A stretch of 52,035 nucleotides of DNA from Reyranella sp. (GTDB lineage: Bacteria > Pseudomonadota > Alphaproteobacteria > Reyranellales > Reyranellaceae). Shown in pieces: positions 27,126 through 34,587 of this stretch. Both the position numbers and the translations under genes were made by a program. Location: positions 1-52,035 of the forward strand of contig JAKFVH010000231.1 of assembly GCA_021732285.1 (NCBI GenBank), in the 5' to 3' direction. Position 1 is the stretch's first letter. Each line of letters opens with the position of its first letter. Below the pieces are notes generated by a model. That model was not told where the DNA came from and made no database searches. It saw only the letters and a program-made list of their open reading frames with translations.

Positions 27126-28491
27126 ACAGCTGCGATTGGGTGGCTTCTTCAGCGTGCCGGGCAACCATCTGGCGGGCTGGCGCCATCCCGACGCAATCCC
27201 GACGTCGGACATGGACTTCCAGCAATACGCCCACATCACCCAGGTCGCCGAGGCCGCCAAGTTCGACACCATCTTCTTCCAGGATACGGTCGGCGTGGCC
27301 GGCAGCCGGGCGCTGGCCCGCGGCGAGCGCACCCGCGCCAAGCTCTCGCGCACCGTCAAGCTCGAGCCCACCGCGACGCTCGCCGCGCTGGCCATGGTCA
27401 CCAACCACATCGGCCTCGTGGCCACGGCGACCACGACCTACAACGAGCCCTACAACATCGCCCGCCGCTTCGCCTCGATCGACCATATCAGCGGCGGTCG
27501 CGCCGGCTGGAACCTGGTGACCTCGCAGATCGAGGATGAGTCGGAGAACTTCGGCTTCGACGAGCACCTGGCCCATGCCGACCGCTACGAGCGCGCCGAG
27601 GAGTTCTACGAGGTCGTCACCGGCCTGTGGGACAGCTGGGAAGACGGCGGCCTTTTGCGCGACAAGAAGAGCGGCATCTACATGGACCGCGACAAGGTCC
27701 ATTTCCTCGATCACGTCGGCAAGCACTTCAAGGTCAAGGGCCCGCTCAACATCACGCGCTCGCCGCAGGGCTGGCCGGTGGTGGCACAGGCGGGCTCGTC
27801 CGAGGCCGGCCGTGAGCTCGCCGCGCGCACGGCCGATGTTGTCTTCACGGCCCAGACCAAGATCGATGAGGCGAAAGCCTTCTATGCCGACATCAAGAGC
27901 CGGGCGGCGCGCTACGGCCGCGGGCCGGAGGACATCAAGATCATGCCGGGCCTCACGCCCGTTCTCGGCCGCACCATGGAAGAGGCGCGCGAGAACTACG
28001 AATACCTGCAGTCGCTGATGCCCGACGACGTCGCCCTGCAGTCGCTGTCGCATATCTCGGGCGGGCTCGATCTCACCAAGTTCCCGCTCGATGGCCCCCT
28101 GCCCGAGCTGCCGCCCAGCAACGCCGCCAAGGCACGTCAGGCGCTGGTGGTACGCACCGCGCGCGAGCAGAACATGACCCTGCGCCAAATCGCGCGCCAC
28201 ACCGCGGCCGGCACCGGCCATCGCGTGCTCGTCGGCACGGCCGAGTACATGGCCGACGAGATGGAGAAGTGGTTGAAAGAAGATGCGGCCGACGGCTTCA
28301 ACGTCGTGTGCAACCATTATCCCAAGCCATTCGAGGATTTCTGTCAGCAGGTCGTGCCCGAGCTGCAGCGCCGCGGCATCTTCCGCACCGAGTACCAGGG
28401 CACCACCCTGCGCGATCATTTGGGCTTACGCGTTCCAGAGAACCGATACACGCGCCAGGCGAGGGAAGGCCTGGCAAGGGAGGCGTCATGA
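27118..28491 (+). CDS. NtaA/SnaA/DszA-family FMN-dependent monooxygenase (LLM 2)
   Basis: This 457-residue close homologue of the preceding gene shares runs such as TYNEPYNIARRF and ISGGRAGWNLVTSQ and the C-terminal VPELQRRGIFRTEY. The gene pair probably arose by tandem duplication and may handle two sequential oxidations or form a heteromeric enzyme. Its start is 8 bases inside LLM 1 and its stop overlaps the transporter binding-protein ATG (ATGA), so monooxygenase and importer are translationally coupled. That coupling makes it likely that the importer brings in the enzyme's substrate. Confidence 0.9.
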   Translation: MTKQLRLGGFFSVPGNHLAGWRHPDAIPTSDMDFQQYAHITQVAEAAKFDTIFFQDTVGVAGSRALARGERTRAKLSRTVKLEPTATLAALAMVTNHIGLVATATTTYNEPYNIARRFASIDHISGGRAGWNLVTSQIEDESENFGFDEHLAHADRYERAEEFYEVVTGLWDSWEDGGLLRDKKSGIYMDRDKVHFLDHVGKHFKVKGPLNITRSPQGWPVVAQAGSSEAGRELAARTADVVFTAQTKIDEAKAFYADIKSRAARYGRGPEDIKIMPGLTPVLGRTMEEARENYEYLQSLMPDDVALQSLSHISGGLDLTKFPLDGPLPELPPSNAAKARQALVVRTAREQNMTLRQIARHTAAGTGHRVLVGTAEYMADEMEKWLKEDAADGFNVVCNHYPKPFEDFCQQVVPELQRRGIFRTEYQGTTLRDHLGLRVPENRYTRQAREGLAREAS

Positions 28492-30149
28492 AGAAACTTG
28501 CTCTCGCCGCCGCGAGCGGCATTGCGGCACTGGCATTGGCGACCACGGCCTTCGCGCAGGGTCCGACCGAAAAGGTGCGCAAGCTCAACCTCTATTCCTG
28601 GCCGCAGGCGGCGCTGCCGCAGAGCTACCAGGCCGCCCAGCTCATTGCCCAGCAATGGCGCCAGCTTGGGCTGGATGTCGAGGTCAAGCCCTTGCAGCGC
28701 CAGCAGCAGACCCAGACCATCTGGTTCAGCCGCGACAAGTGGGACGTCACCATGTGGCGCATGGTCGGCCGGCCCGAACGCAGCGACCCCGACGAGTTCC
28801 TCTACAGCCTCTACCATTCGAGCTACGCCGAGAAGGGCTACAACTTCATCGGCTACATCAATCCCGAGTACGACAAGCTTGCGGAGAAGCAGCGCACCCA
28901 GCTCGACCGCGAGGAGCGGCGCAAGACCGCCTTCGAGATGCAGAAGATCATCGACCGCGACCAGCCGCAGGCCTTCCTGGTCCATCCGAAGTATGCCCAG
29001 GCCTTCAACAAGGCAGTGTTCAAGGAAGACACCGTCGTCAACCAGAGCGGCATCGGCATCCGCAACATCTGGACCTTCCTCGCCATCCAGCCATTGGGCG
29101 CGCAGAAGGACCTGATCATCAACAGCAACGAGGTGATCAACGCCACCAACCCGCTCTATATCGGCGGCGCGGTCGACAGCTGGGTCACCGACCTGATCTG
29201 GGACCGCATCATGCGCATCGGTCCCGACGGCATGCCGAGGCCGTGGGCGGCCGAGAGCGTCGCCTGGGTCGACGACAAGACCGTCGACATCAAGCTGCGC
29301 GCGGGCATGAAGTGGCACGACGGCAAGCCGGTGACGGTCGACGACGTCGTCTTCTCCTTCCAGGTGCCGGCCGGCGACAAGGCGCCGATGTACAAACCGT
29401 TCGTGACCGACATCGTCGCGATCGAGCAGACCGGCGACATGAGCCTGCGTTTCAAGCTCAAGCAACCCAACACCACCTTCTTCACGGCGTCGCTCTCCAA
29501 GATCAACCTGATCCCCAAGCACATCTGGGAGCCGGTGCTGAAGGATCTCGCGGGCAAGCCGGAAACGGCCGAGCAGCTCAAGGAGGTTTCCAAGATCGGC
29601 TCCGGTCCGTTCAAGCTGGTGCGCTGGGCGCCCAATGAGGAGATCCTGCTCGAGCGCTTCGGCGATCACTTCCAGGCGCCCAAGGTCGCGCGCTGGATCA
29701 TGCGCATCGTGCCCAACGCCGAGGCGACGCTCGGCATGCTGAAGCGCGGCGAGATCAACTTTTTAGGCATGTTCGGCGGCGACGTCGAGGTGCTGCTGAA
29801 ATTCGCCAAGGAGAACCCCGACATCGCCGTCAGGAGCGAGGTCGATATCGGCTTCGAATACGTGGCGTTCAACAACCGCCGCCCGCCGTTCGACGACGTC
29901 AAGTTCCGGCGGGCGCTGTCGCTCGCCATCGACCGCCGGCTGATGGTGAGCGCCGCCTGGCAGGACTACGCCATCCCGGCCAACAGCCACGTGTCGCCGG
30001 TACTGAGCTACTGGCACGATCCCGCGGTCGACAACATGAAGACGGGTCTGGCCGAGGCGAAGAAGCTGCTGCAGGACGCGGGCTACCGCCTGGTTGGCGG
30101 CAAGCTCTACTACCCGGTCGGCAAGCAAGAGAAGCTGACGACGGAGTAA
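28488..30149 (+). CDS. SBP_bac_5 (oligopeptide/nickel class) ABC substrate-binding protein with circularly permuted domain order
   Basis: This 553-residue exported protein has a signal peptide at 1-23 (LALAAASGIAALALATTAFA). Residues about 31-200 look like the normal C-terminal part of SBP_bac_5 proteins: LIAQQWRQLGLDVEVKPL, DPDEFLYSLYHS, GYNFIGYINPEYDKLAEKQR, and EMQKIIDRDQPQAFLVHP. Residues about 205-553 look like the normal N-terminal and central part: WVTDLIWDRIMRIGPDG, MKWHDGKPVTVDDVVFSF, IGSGPFKLVRWAPNE, YVAFNNRRPPFDDVKFRRAL, and AKKLLQDAGY, where the usual C-terminal part would begin but the protein ends. The order is thus rotated, while both halves seem complete. It should feed the DppBCDF-like proteins that follow. 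A perfect 31-base-arm hairpin starts 12 bases after its stop. Confidence 0.88.
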   Translation: MKKLALAAASGIAALALATTAFAQGPTEKVRKLNLYSWPQAALPQSYQAAQLIAQQWRQLGLDVEVKPLQRQQQTQTIWFSRDKWDVTMWRMVGRPERSDPDEFLYSLYHSSYAEKGYNFIGYINPEYDKLAEKQRTQLDREERRKTAFEMQKIIDRDQPQAFLVHPKYAQAFNKAVFKEDTVVNQSGIGIRNIWTFLAIQPLGAQKDLIINSNEVINATNPLYIGGAVDSWVTDLIWDRIMRIGPDGMPRPWAAESVAWVDDKTVDIKLRAGMKWHDGKPVTVDDVVFSFQVPAGDKAPMYKPFVTDIVAIEQTGDMSLRFKLKQPNTTFFTASLSKINLIPKHIWEPVLKDLAGKPETAEQLKEVSKIGSGPFKLVRWAPNEEILLERFGDHFQAPKVARWIMRIVPNAEATLGMLKRGEINFLGMFGGDVEVLLKFAKENPDIAVRSEVDIGFEYVAFNNRRPPFDDVKFRRALSLAIDRRLMVSAAWQDYAIPANSHVSPVLSYWHDPAVDNMKTGLAEAKKLLQDAGYRLVGGKLYYPVGKQEKLTTE

Positions 30150-30160
30150 GATGATGTCTT

Positions 30161-30245
30161 CGCTGGGGGCGCGCCACTCCAGTGGCGCGTCATGGTCTAC
30201 TAGTCCGAAAGAAAGACGCGCCACTGGAGTGGCGCGCCCCCAGCG
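30161..30245. repeat. Perfect inverted repeat (31-base arms, nested palindromes) flush with the permease start codon
   Basis: The arms 30161-30191 and 30215-30245 are exact reverse complements around a 23-base loop. Each arm contains GCGCCACT-CC-AGTGGCGC (or its complement form), so each can also fold alone. The permease ATG is the next base, 30246, with no separate ribosome site between. It lies between the binding-protein gene and the permease gene, the place where a REP element in E. coli malE-malF protects the upstream message. Confidence 0.92.
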
Positions 30246-31223
30246 ATGAGACTCGTCCTCGAGCGCTTCACGCACAACGCGTTGGCGTTGCTCGCCGTCA
30301 CTACGCTGCTGTTCTTCATGTTCCGGCTGATGCCAGGCACGCCGCTCGCCGCCTTCATCAACGAAAACCTGAACGCCGACCAGCAGCAGGCGATGCTGGA
30401 GCAGTTCGGCCTCGATAAGCCGATGTGGCAGCAGTACTTCATCTATCTCGCCAACCTCCTGCAGGGCGAGATGGGCCTCTCCTTCTTCCAGCGCCGGTCG
30501 GTCATGACCATCCTGCTGGAAGTGCTGCCCAACTCGGTGATCCTGACACTCACCTCGCTGATCATCGCCTACATCTTCGGCGTCCTGGCCGGCGCCTGGC
30601 TCGCCTGGAAGCGCGGCAGCTGGATCGAGCGAGTCGCCGTGCCGGCCGTGCTGGCGACCCGCGCCGCGCCCGAGTTCTGGATCGGCATGGTCCTGCTGGC
30701 GCTGCTCTCCTTCAACGCCGGCTGGTTCCCCTCGGGTGGCGCCTCGAGCCCTGGCCTCGCCTACGACAGCAACTGGGAGCGCATCTTCTCCCTGGACTAC
30801 CTCCACCACCTCGCCCTGCCGGTGCTGACGCTCGCCCTCTACCTGCAGGGCCTGCCGCTGCTCTTGATGCGCTCCAACATGCTGGAAGTGATGCACGAGG
30901 AGTTCGTCACCATGGCGCGCATGAAGGGCTTGAGCGAATGGCGCATTGTGATTGGCCATGCCGCGCGAAACGCGCTCCTGCCGGTAGTCACCGCCTTTGC
31001 GCTCGGCGTCGGCCTGTCGATGGGCGGCAATGTGGTGATCGAGACCGTCTTCAGCTGGCCCGGCATCGGCCGCCTCTTGGTGCAGGCCGTCTCGGTCCAC
31101 GACTATCCCCTGGCGCAGGGCGCCTTCCTGATGATCGCGCTGGTGCTGGCGCTGATGAACTTCGTCGCCGACCTTTTATATATGGTCCTCGACCCGCGGG
31201 TGAGCCATGGCCGAAAGGGCTGA
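30246..31223 (+). CDS. DppB/OppB-like ABC transporter permease
   Basis: This 325-residue permease has six or so membrane segments. The N-terminal span with FMFRLMPGTPLAAF is the DppB hallmark. The coupling (EAA) loop is ARMKGLSEWRIVIGHAARNA near 222-241, followed by GGNVVIETVFSWPGIGRLL. It forms the channel with the next permease. ATG at 30246 is the only start that keeps the first span; it abuts the hairpin arm and lacks a clear Shine-Dalgarno sequence, suggesting reduced translation relative to the binding protein. It overlaps the next gene by 17 bases. Confidence 0.93.
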   Translation: MRLVLERFTHNALALLAVTTLLFFMFRLMPGTPLAAFINENLNADQQQAMLEQFGLDKPMWQQYFIYLANLLQGEMGLSFFQRRSVMTILLEVLPNSVILTLTSLIIAYIFGVLAGAWLAWKRGSWIERVAVPAVLATRAAPEFWIGMVLLALLSFNAGWFPSGGASSPGLAYDSNWERIFSLDYLHHLALPVLTLALYLQGLPLLLMRSNMLEVMHEEFVTMARMKGLSEWRIVIGHAARNALLPVVTAFALGVGLSMGGNVVIETVFSWPGIGRLLVQAVSVHDYPLAQGAFLMIALVLALMNFVADLLYMVLDPRVSHGRKG

Positions 31224-32121
31224 CGCCGTGCCCCCCGCCCGCGCAGGCTGGCCATTGCTACCGGTGCTGCGGCGCATGGCGGCGATGCCGCTAAAAGATC
31301 CGTTCGCCTTCGCGGGCGTCCTGATCTACCTGCTGTTCGCCCTGGTCGCGCTGTTCGCCGACCAGCTCGCCCCCATCGATCCGATGGAGATCCTGTTCAC
31401 CAAGGCGGGCAAGCTCGCGGCCAATGTCCCGCCCGGCGCCGAGTTCCCGCTGGGCACGACCAACCTCGGGCGCGACATCTATGCCCAGCTCGTCTACGGC
31501 ACCAGGAGCGCCCTCGCGGTCGGCCTGTCGGCCGCCATCATCGTCGCCACGGTCGGCACGATCGTCGGCCTGCTGGCGGGCTACTTCGGCGGCACGACCG
31601 ATGCCGTGCTGATGCGCATCGCCGACATGGCGCTCAGCCTCCCCTTCCTGCCTTTCGTCATCGTGCTGACGGGCTTCTTGGGCGCCAGCACCTCCAACAT
31701 CGTGCTCGCCGTCGCCGTGCTGCTGTGGCCCAGCTCGGCGCGAGTGATCCGGAGCCAAGTGCTGACCCTGCGCGAGCGCGCCTATGTCGAGGCGGCGCGG
31801 GTCACCGGCGCCAGCGCCTGGCGCATCCTGTTCGTGCACATCGCGCCCAATATCCTGCCGCTCAGCTTCGTCTATGCCGCCATCGCCATCGGCTGGGCAA
31901 TCATCACCGAGGCGAGCGTCAGCTTCCTGGGCTTCGGCGATTCGACCAGCGTGTCGTGGGGCATGATGCTGCAGGACGCCTTCACCTCGCAGGCCCTGTC
32001 GCGCGGCCAGTACGCCTGGTTCGTACCGCCCGGCATCTGCATCATCCTGGTCGTGGTCGCGGGCTTCTTCATCAGCCGCGGCTACGAGGAAGTCTTCATG
32101 CCGAGGCTGCGCGGAAGATGA
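31207..32121 (+). CDS. DppC/OppC-like ABC transporter permease
   Basis: This 304-residue permease has the OppC-type N-terminal span (FAFAGVLIYLLFALVALFAD), the FPLGTTNLGRDIYAQLVYGT motif, the EAA loop RERAYVEAARVTGASAWRIL and the ending EASVSFLGFGDSTSVSWGMM. It pairs with the preceding permease. It starts 17 bases inside that gene and its stop overlaps the ATPase start (ATGA). Confidence 0.93.
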   Translation: MAERADAVPPARAGWPLLPVLRRMAAMPLKDPFAFAGVLIYLLFALVALFADQLAPIDPMEILFTKAGKLAANVPPGAEFPLGTTNLGRDIYAQLVYGTRSALAVGLSAAIIVATVGTIVGLLAGYFGGTTDAVLMRIADMALSLPFLPFVIVLTGFLGASTSNIVLAVAVLLWPSSARVIRSQVLTLRERAYVEAARVTGASAWRILFVHIAPNILPLSFVYAAIAIGWAIITEASVSFLGFGDSTSVSWGMMLQDAFTSQALSRGQYAWFVPPGICIILVVVAGFFISRGYEEVFMPRLRGR

Positions 32122-33125
32122 TCCTCGAGGTCGACAACCTGCAGATCCACTACAGCACGCGCGACGGCACGGCGCGCGCCGTCGACGGTGCATCCTTCGT
32201 CGTGCCCGAGGGCCGCATCGTCGGCCTGGTGGGCGAATCGGGTTGCGGCAAGACCACGGCGGTGCGCGCCATCATGGGCGTTCTGGCGGAGAACGGCCGG
32301 CAGGCCGGCGGCCGCGTCGTCTTCAAGGGTCAGGCGATGGACGAGGCGACGACCCGCCGCCTGCGCTGGCGCGACATCGCCTACGTGCCGCAAAGCGCCA
32401 TGAGCTCGCTCGACCCGGTCTATACCGTTGGCTCGCAGCTGATCGAGGTTTTAACCAAGCGGGGCGGCTTTTCACGTACAGCGGCGCGCGCCCGCTCGGT
32501 CGAGCTGTTCGACCTGGTGGGCCTCAATGAGCGGCGGCTGGCCGACTATCCGCACCAGTTCTCCGGCGGCATGCGCCAGCGCGCCGCCATCGCCATCGCG
32601 CTCGCGCTGGAGCCCAGCCTGCTGCTGGCCGACGAGCCGGTGACGGCGCTGGACGTCATCGTCCAGCGCCAGATCCTCGACGTGCTGCGCTCCCTGCAGC
32701 AGCGCCTGAAGGTTTCCATGGTGCTGGTCACGCACGACATCAGCGTCGTCGCCTATCTCTGCGATGAGGTCGTGGTGATGTATGCAGGCCAAGTCGTCGA
32801 AAGCGGCCCCGTGCGCGAGGTTCTGGCCCGGCCGCGCCATCCCTACACGATGGGCCTGCGCAACGCCTTCCCCGACCTTTTGTCCGACGCACTGGAGCTG
32901 GTGCCGATCGGCGGCAGCCCGCCGGACCTCCGGGAGCCTCTCTCTGGCTGCCGCTTCGTGCCGCGCTGCCCGTTCGCCCAGCCCGCCTGCAGCCTCGACA
33001 CCGCGATGAGCGGCAACGGCGCCCATCAATCGGCCTGCCGCCGCGACAGCGAGGCCGACACCCTTCGTACAGCCGCATTGGATCCCAGGACATGGCAGCG
33101 CTCGTCGAGCTTCGCGATGTCGTAA
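32118..33125 (+). CDS. DppD/OppD-like ABC transporter ATPase
   Basis: This 335-residue ATPase has Walker A GESGCGKTT (39-47), signature FSGGMRQR near 150, Walker B LLLADEPVTALD near 170, and H-loop VLVTHDISVVAYL. The C-terminal oligopeptide/dipeptide region has the RPRHPYTMGL motif and a four-cysteine pattern (GCRFVPRCPFAQPACSLD, then SACRR) like the iron-sulfur-type cluster described for some DppD proteins. The last ~11 codons overlap the next gene by 34 bases. ATG 32118 overlaps the permease stop; the longer upstream reading is out of frame with the permease and not used. Confidence 0.93.
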   Translation: MILEVDNLQIHYSTRDGTARAVDGASFVVPEGRIVGLVGESGCGKTTAVRAIMGVLAENGRQAGGRVVFKGQAMDEATTRRLRWRDIAYVPQSAMSSLDPVYTVGSQLIEVLTKRGGFSRTAARARSVELFDLVGLNERRLADYPHQFSGGMRQRAAIAIALALEPSLLLADEPVTALDVIVQRQILDVLRSLQQRLKVSMVLVTHDISVVAYLCDEVVVMYAGQVVESGPVREVLARPRHPYTMGLRNAFPDLLSDALELVPIGGSPPDLREPLSGCRFVPRCPFAQPACSLDTAMSGNGAHQSACRRDSEADTLRTAALDPRTWQRSSSFAMS

Positions 33126-34066
33126 AACATTTTCCGGTGACGCGCTCCCTGGGCGAGATCGTCCGCGGGGCGCACCCGGCCGTGCACGCGCTCGACGGCG
33201 TCACCTTCGACGTGGGCGATGGCGATGCCGTGGCCATCGTGGGCGAATCGGGCTGCGGCAAGACCACGCTCGGCCGCTTGATGCTGAAGCTGGTCGAGCC
33301 CACCGGCGGGGCCATCACCTTCGCCGGCGCGCCGATGGCCGGGCTGGCCGGCGAGCGACTGCGCGACTTCCGCCGCCAGGCGCAGCTCGTGTTCCAGAAT
33401 CCGTTCGACGCCCTCAATCCACGCTTCACGATCTATCGCGCCGTCGTCGAGCCCTTGATCAATGCCGGCATCGACAAGGCCGAGCACGCCGACCGCGTCG
33501 CCTCGGCCTTCCGCCGCGTCCATCTCGCCGATTTCGACCGCTACTTCGACCGCTATCCGCACCAGCTGAGCGGCGGCCAGCTGCAGCGCGTGGTCATGGC
33601 GCGCGCCCTGGTGCTGGGGCCGCGCTTCCTGGTGGCCGATGAGCCGGTCTCGATGCTCGACGTCAGCGTGCGCGCCGGCATTCTGGCGCTGCTGCGCGAG
33701 GTGCGCGAGACGATGGGGCTTACCGCCGTCTACATCTCCCACGATCTCGCGCTGGTGCGATACCTCTGCGAGCGCACCCTGGTCATGTATCTCGGCCGCG
33801 TCGTCGAGGATGCGCCGACCGAGGAGATCGTGCGACGGCCGCGTCATCCCTACACCCAGGCCCTGGTCGCCGCCGTGCCGGTGCCCGACCCCGACCAGTC
33901 GCGCCAGCCCCTGCCGATCAAGGGCAACGTCCCCGACGCGCGCGAGCCGCCCAGCGGCTGCAGTTTCCGCGACCGCTGTCCCCATGCGATGCCGCGCTGT
34001 GCCGCGGAAACGCCCTTGCTCAGGGCGACCGCCGACGGCCACCGCATCGCCTGCCATCTGGAGTGA
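33092..34066 (+). CDS. DppF/OppF-like ABC transporter ATPase
   Basis: This 324-residue partner ATPase has Walker A GESGCGKTT (51-59), Q-loop region QLVFQNPFDALNPRFTIY, signature LSGGQLQRVVMARAL, and Walker B FLVADEPVSMLDVSVRAGI. The C-terminal domain has RPRHPYTQALV and the cysteine pattern GCSFRDRCPHAMPRC followed by a last Cys near the end (RIACHLE). OppF-type proteins form a heterodimer with the OppD type to drive import. It starts 34 bases inside the preceding gene, and only 4 bases separate it from the small exported protein gene. Confidence 0.93.
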   Translation: MAALVELRDVVKHFPVTRSLGEIVRGAHPAVHALDGVTFDVGDGDAVAIVGESGCGKTTLGRLMLKLVEPTGGAITFAGAPMAGLAGERLRDFRRQAQLVFQNPFDALNPRFTIYRAVVEPLINAGIDKAEHADRVASAFRRVHLADFDRYFDRYPHQLSGGQLQRVVMARALVLGPRFLVADEPVSMLDVSVRAGILALLREVRETMGLTAVYISHDLALVRYLCERTLVMYLGRVVEDAPTEEIVRRPRHPYTQALVAAVPVPDPDQSRQPLPIKGNVPDAREPPSGCSFRDRCPHAMPRCAAETPLLRATADGHRIACHLE

Positions 34067-34070
34067 GCAC

Positions 34071-34586
34071 ATGAGGCGCACTCTTCTGCTCCCCATGCTC
34101 GCCTGGTCCTTGCCAGTCGATGCACAACCTTCACAGACCGTCCCGAGCACAACGCTCGTGACGGCCGCGAGGCAAACGCCCCTGAAAATGATCGACTACG
34201 GCGAAGAGCGCTGCGACGGCGACACGACCGTCGAGGCGTGGCTCGCGTCGCTGGTGGTCAAGGAAGCACGCACCATCACCTGGACCGGCGGCAAGTGCGT
34301 GCTGGTGAACGACATGCGTCCCGGCATCGACGCCTCGTCCTGGCCCTATTGCGCCCAGGCCACGATTACCCTCGCCAAGCCGAAGAACCGCAAGGACCAG
34401 CCCACCGTCGAGATCTACTTCGAAAAGCCCGATCAGGGCCGCCCGGGGAAGGCTTATGCCTTTCGCGGCGTGATGGAGACTCGCGACAACGGGCCGGACT
34501 ATATTCGCTTCCGCAGGGATTTCGAGGCGGTGTGGGAAGAACGCTTCCCGTCGCCGCCGCCGAAACCGCGCTGCAAGGACGAGTAA
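34071..34586 (+). CDS. Small exported protein of unknown function
   Basis: I do not recognise this 171-residue protein. It begins with a short signal-peptide-like segment (MRRTLLLPMLAWSLPVDAQP). The mature part has three cysteines placed as if for disulfide bonding (RCDGD, GGKCVLV, WPYCAQATITL) plus one in the tail (RCKDE), and a Pro/Lys-rich end. It lies 4 bases after the transporter ATPase and 1 base before hydantoinase B, so it is surely in the operon. It may be a periplasmic accessory factor for the uptake system or an unrelated passenger. GAG at 34061-34063 and GAGTGAGC give only a modest ribosome site. Confidence 0.7.
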   Translation: MRRTLLLPMLAWSLPVDAQPSQTVPSTTLVTAARQTPLKMIDYGEERCDGDTTVEAWLASLVVKEARTITWTGGKCVLVNDMRPGIDASSWPYCAQATITLAKPKNRKDQPTVEIYFEKPDQGRPGKAYAFRGVMETRDNGPDYIRFRRDFEAVWEERFPSPPPKPRCKDE

Positions 34587-34587
34587 C

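Noticed and set aside
30161-30245. Intrinsic transcription terminator
   Set aside because: The hairpin is strong, but no T-run follows and the importer genes continue directly, so a full stop is unlikely.
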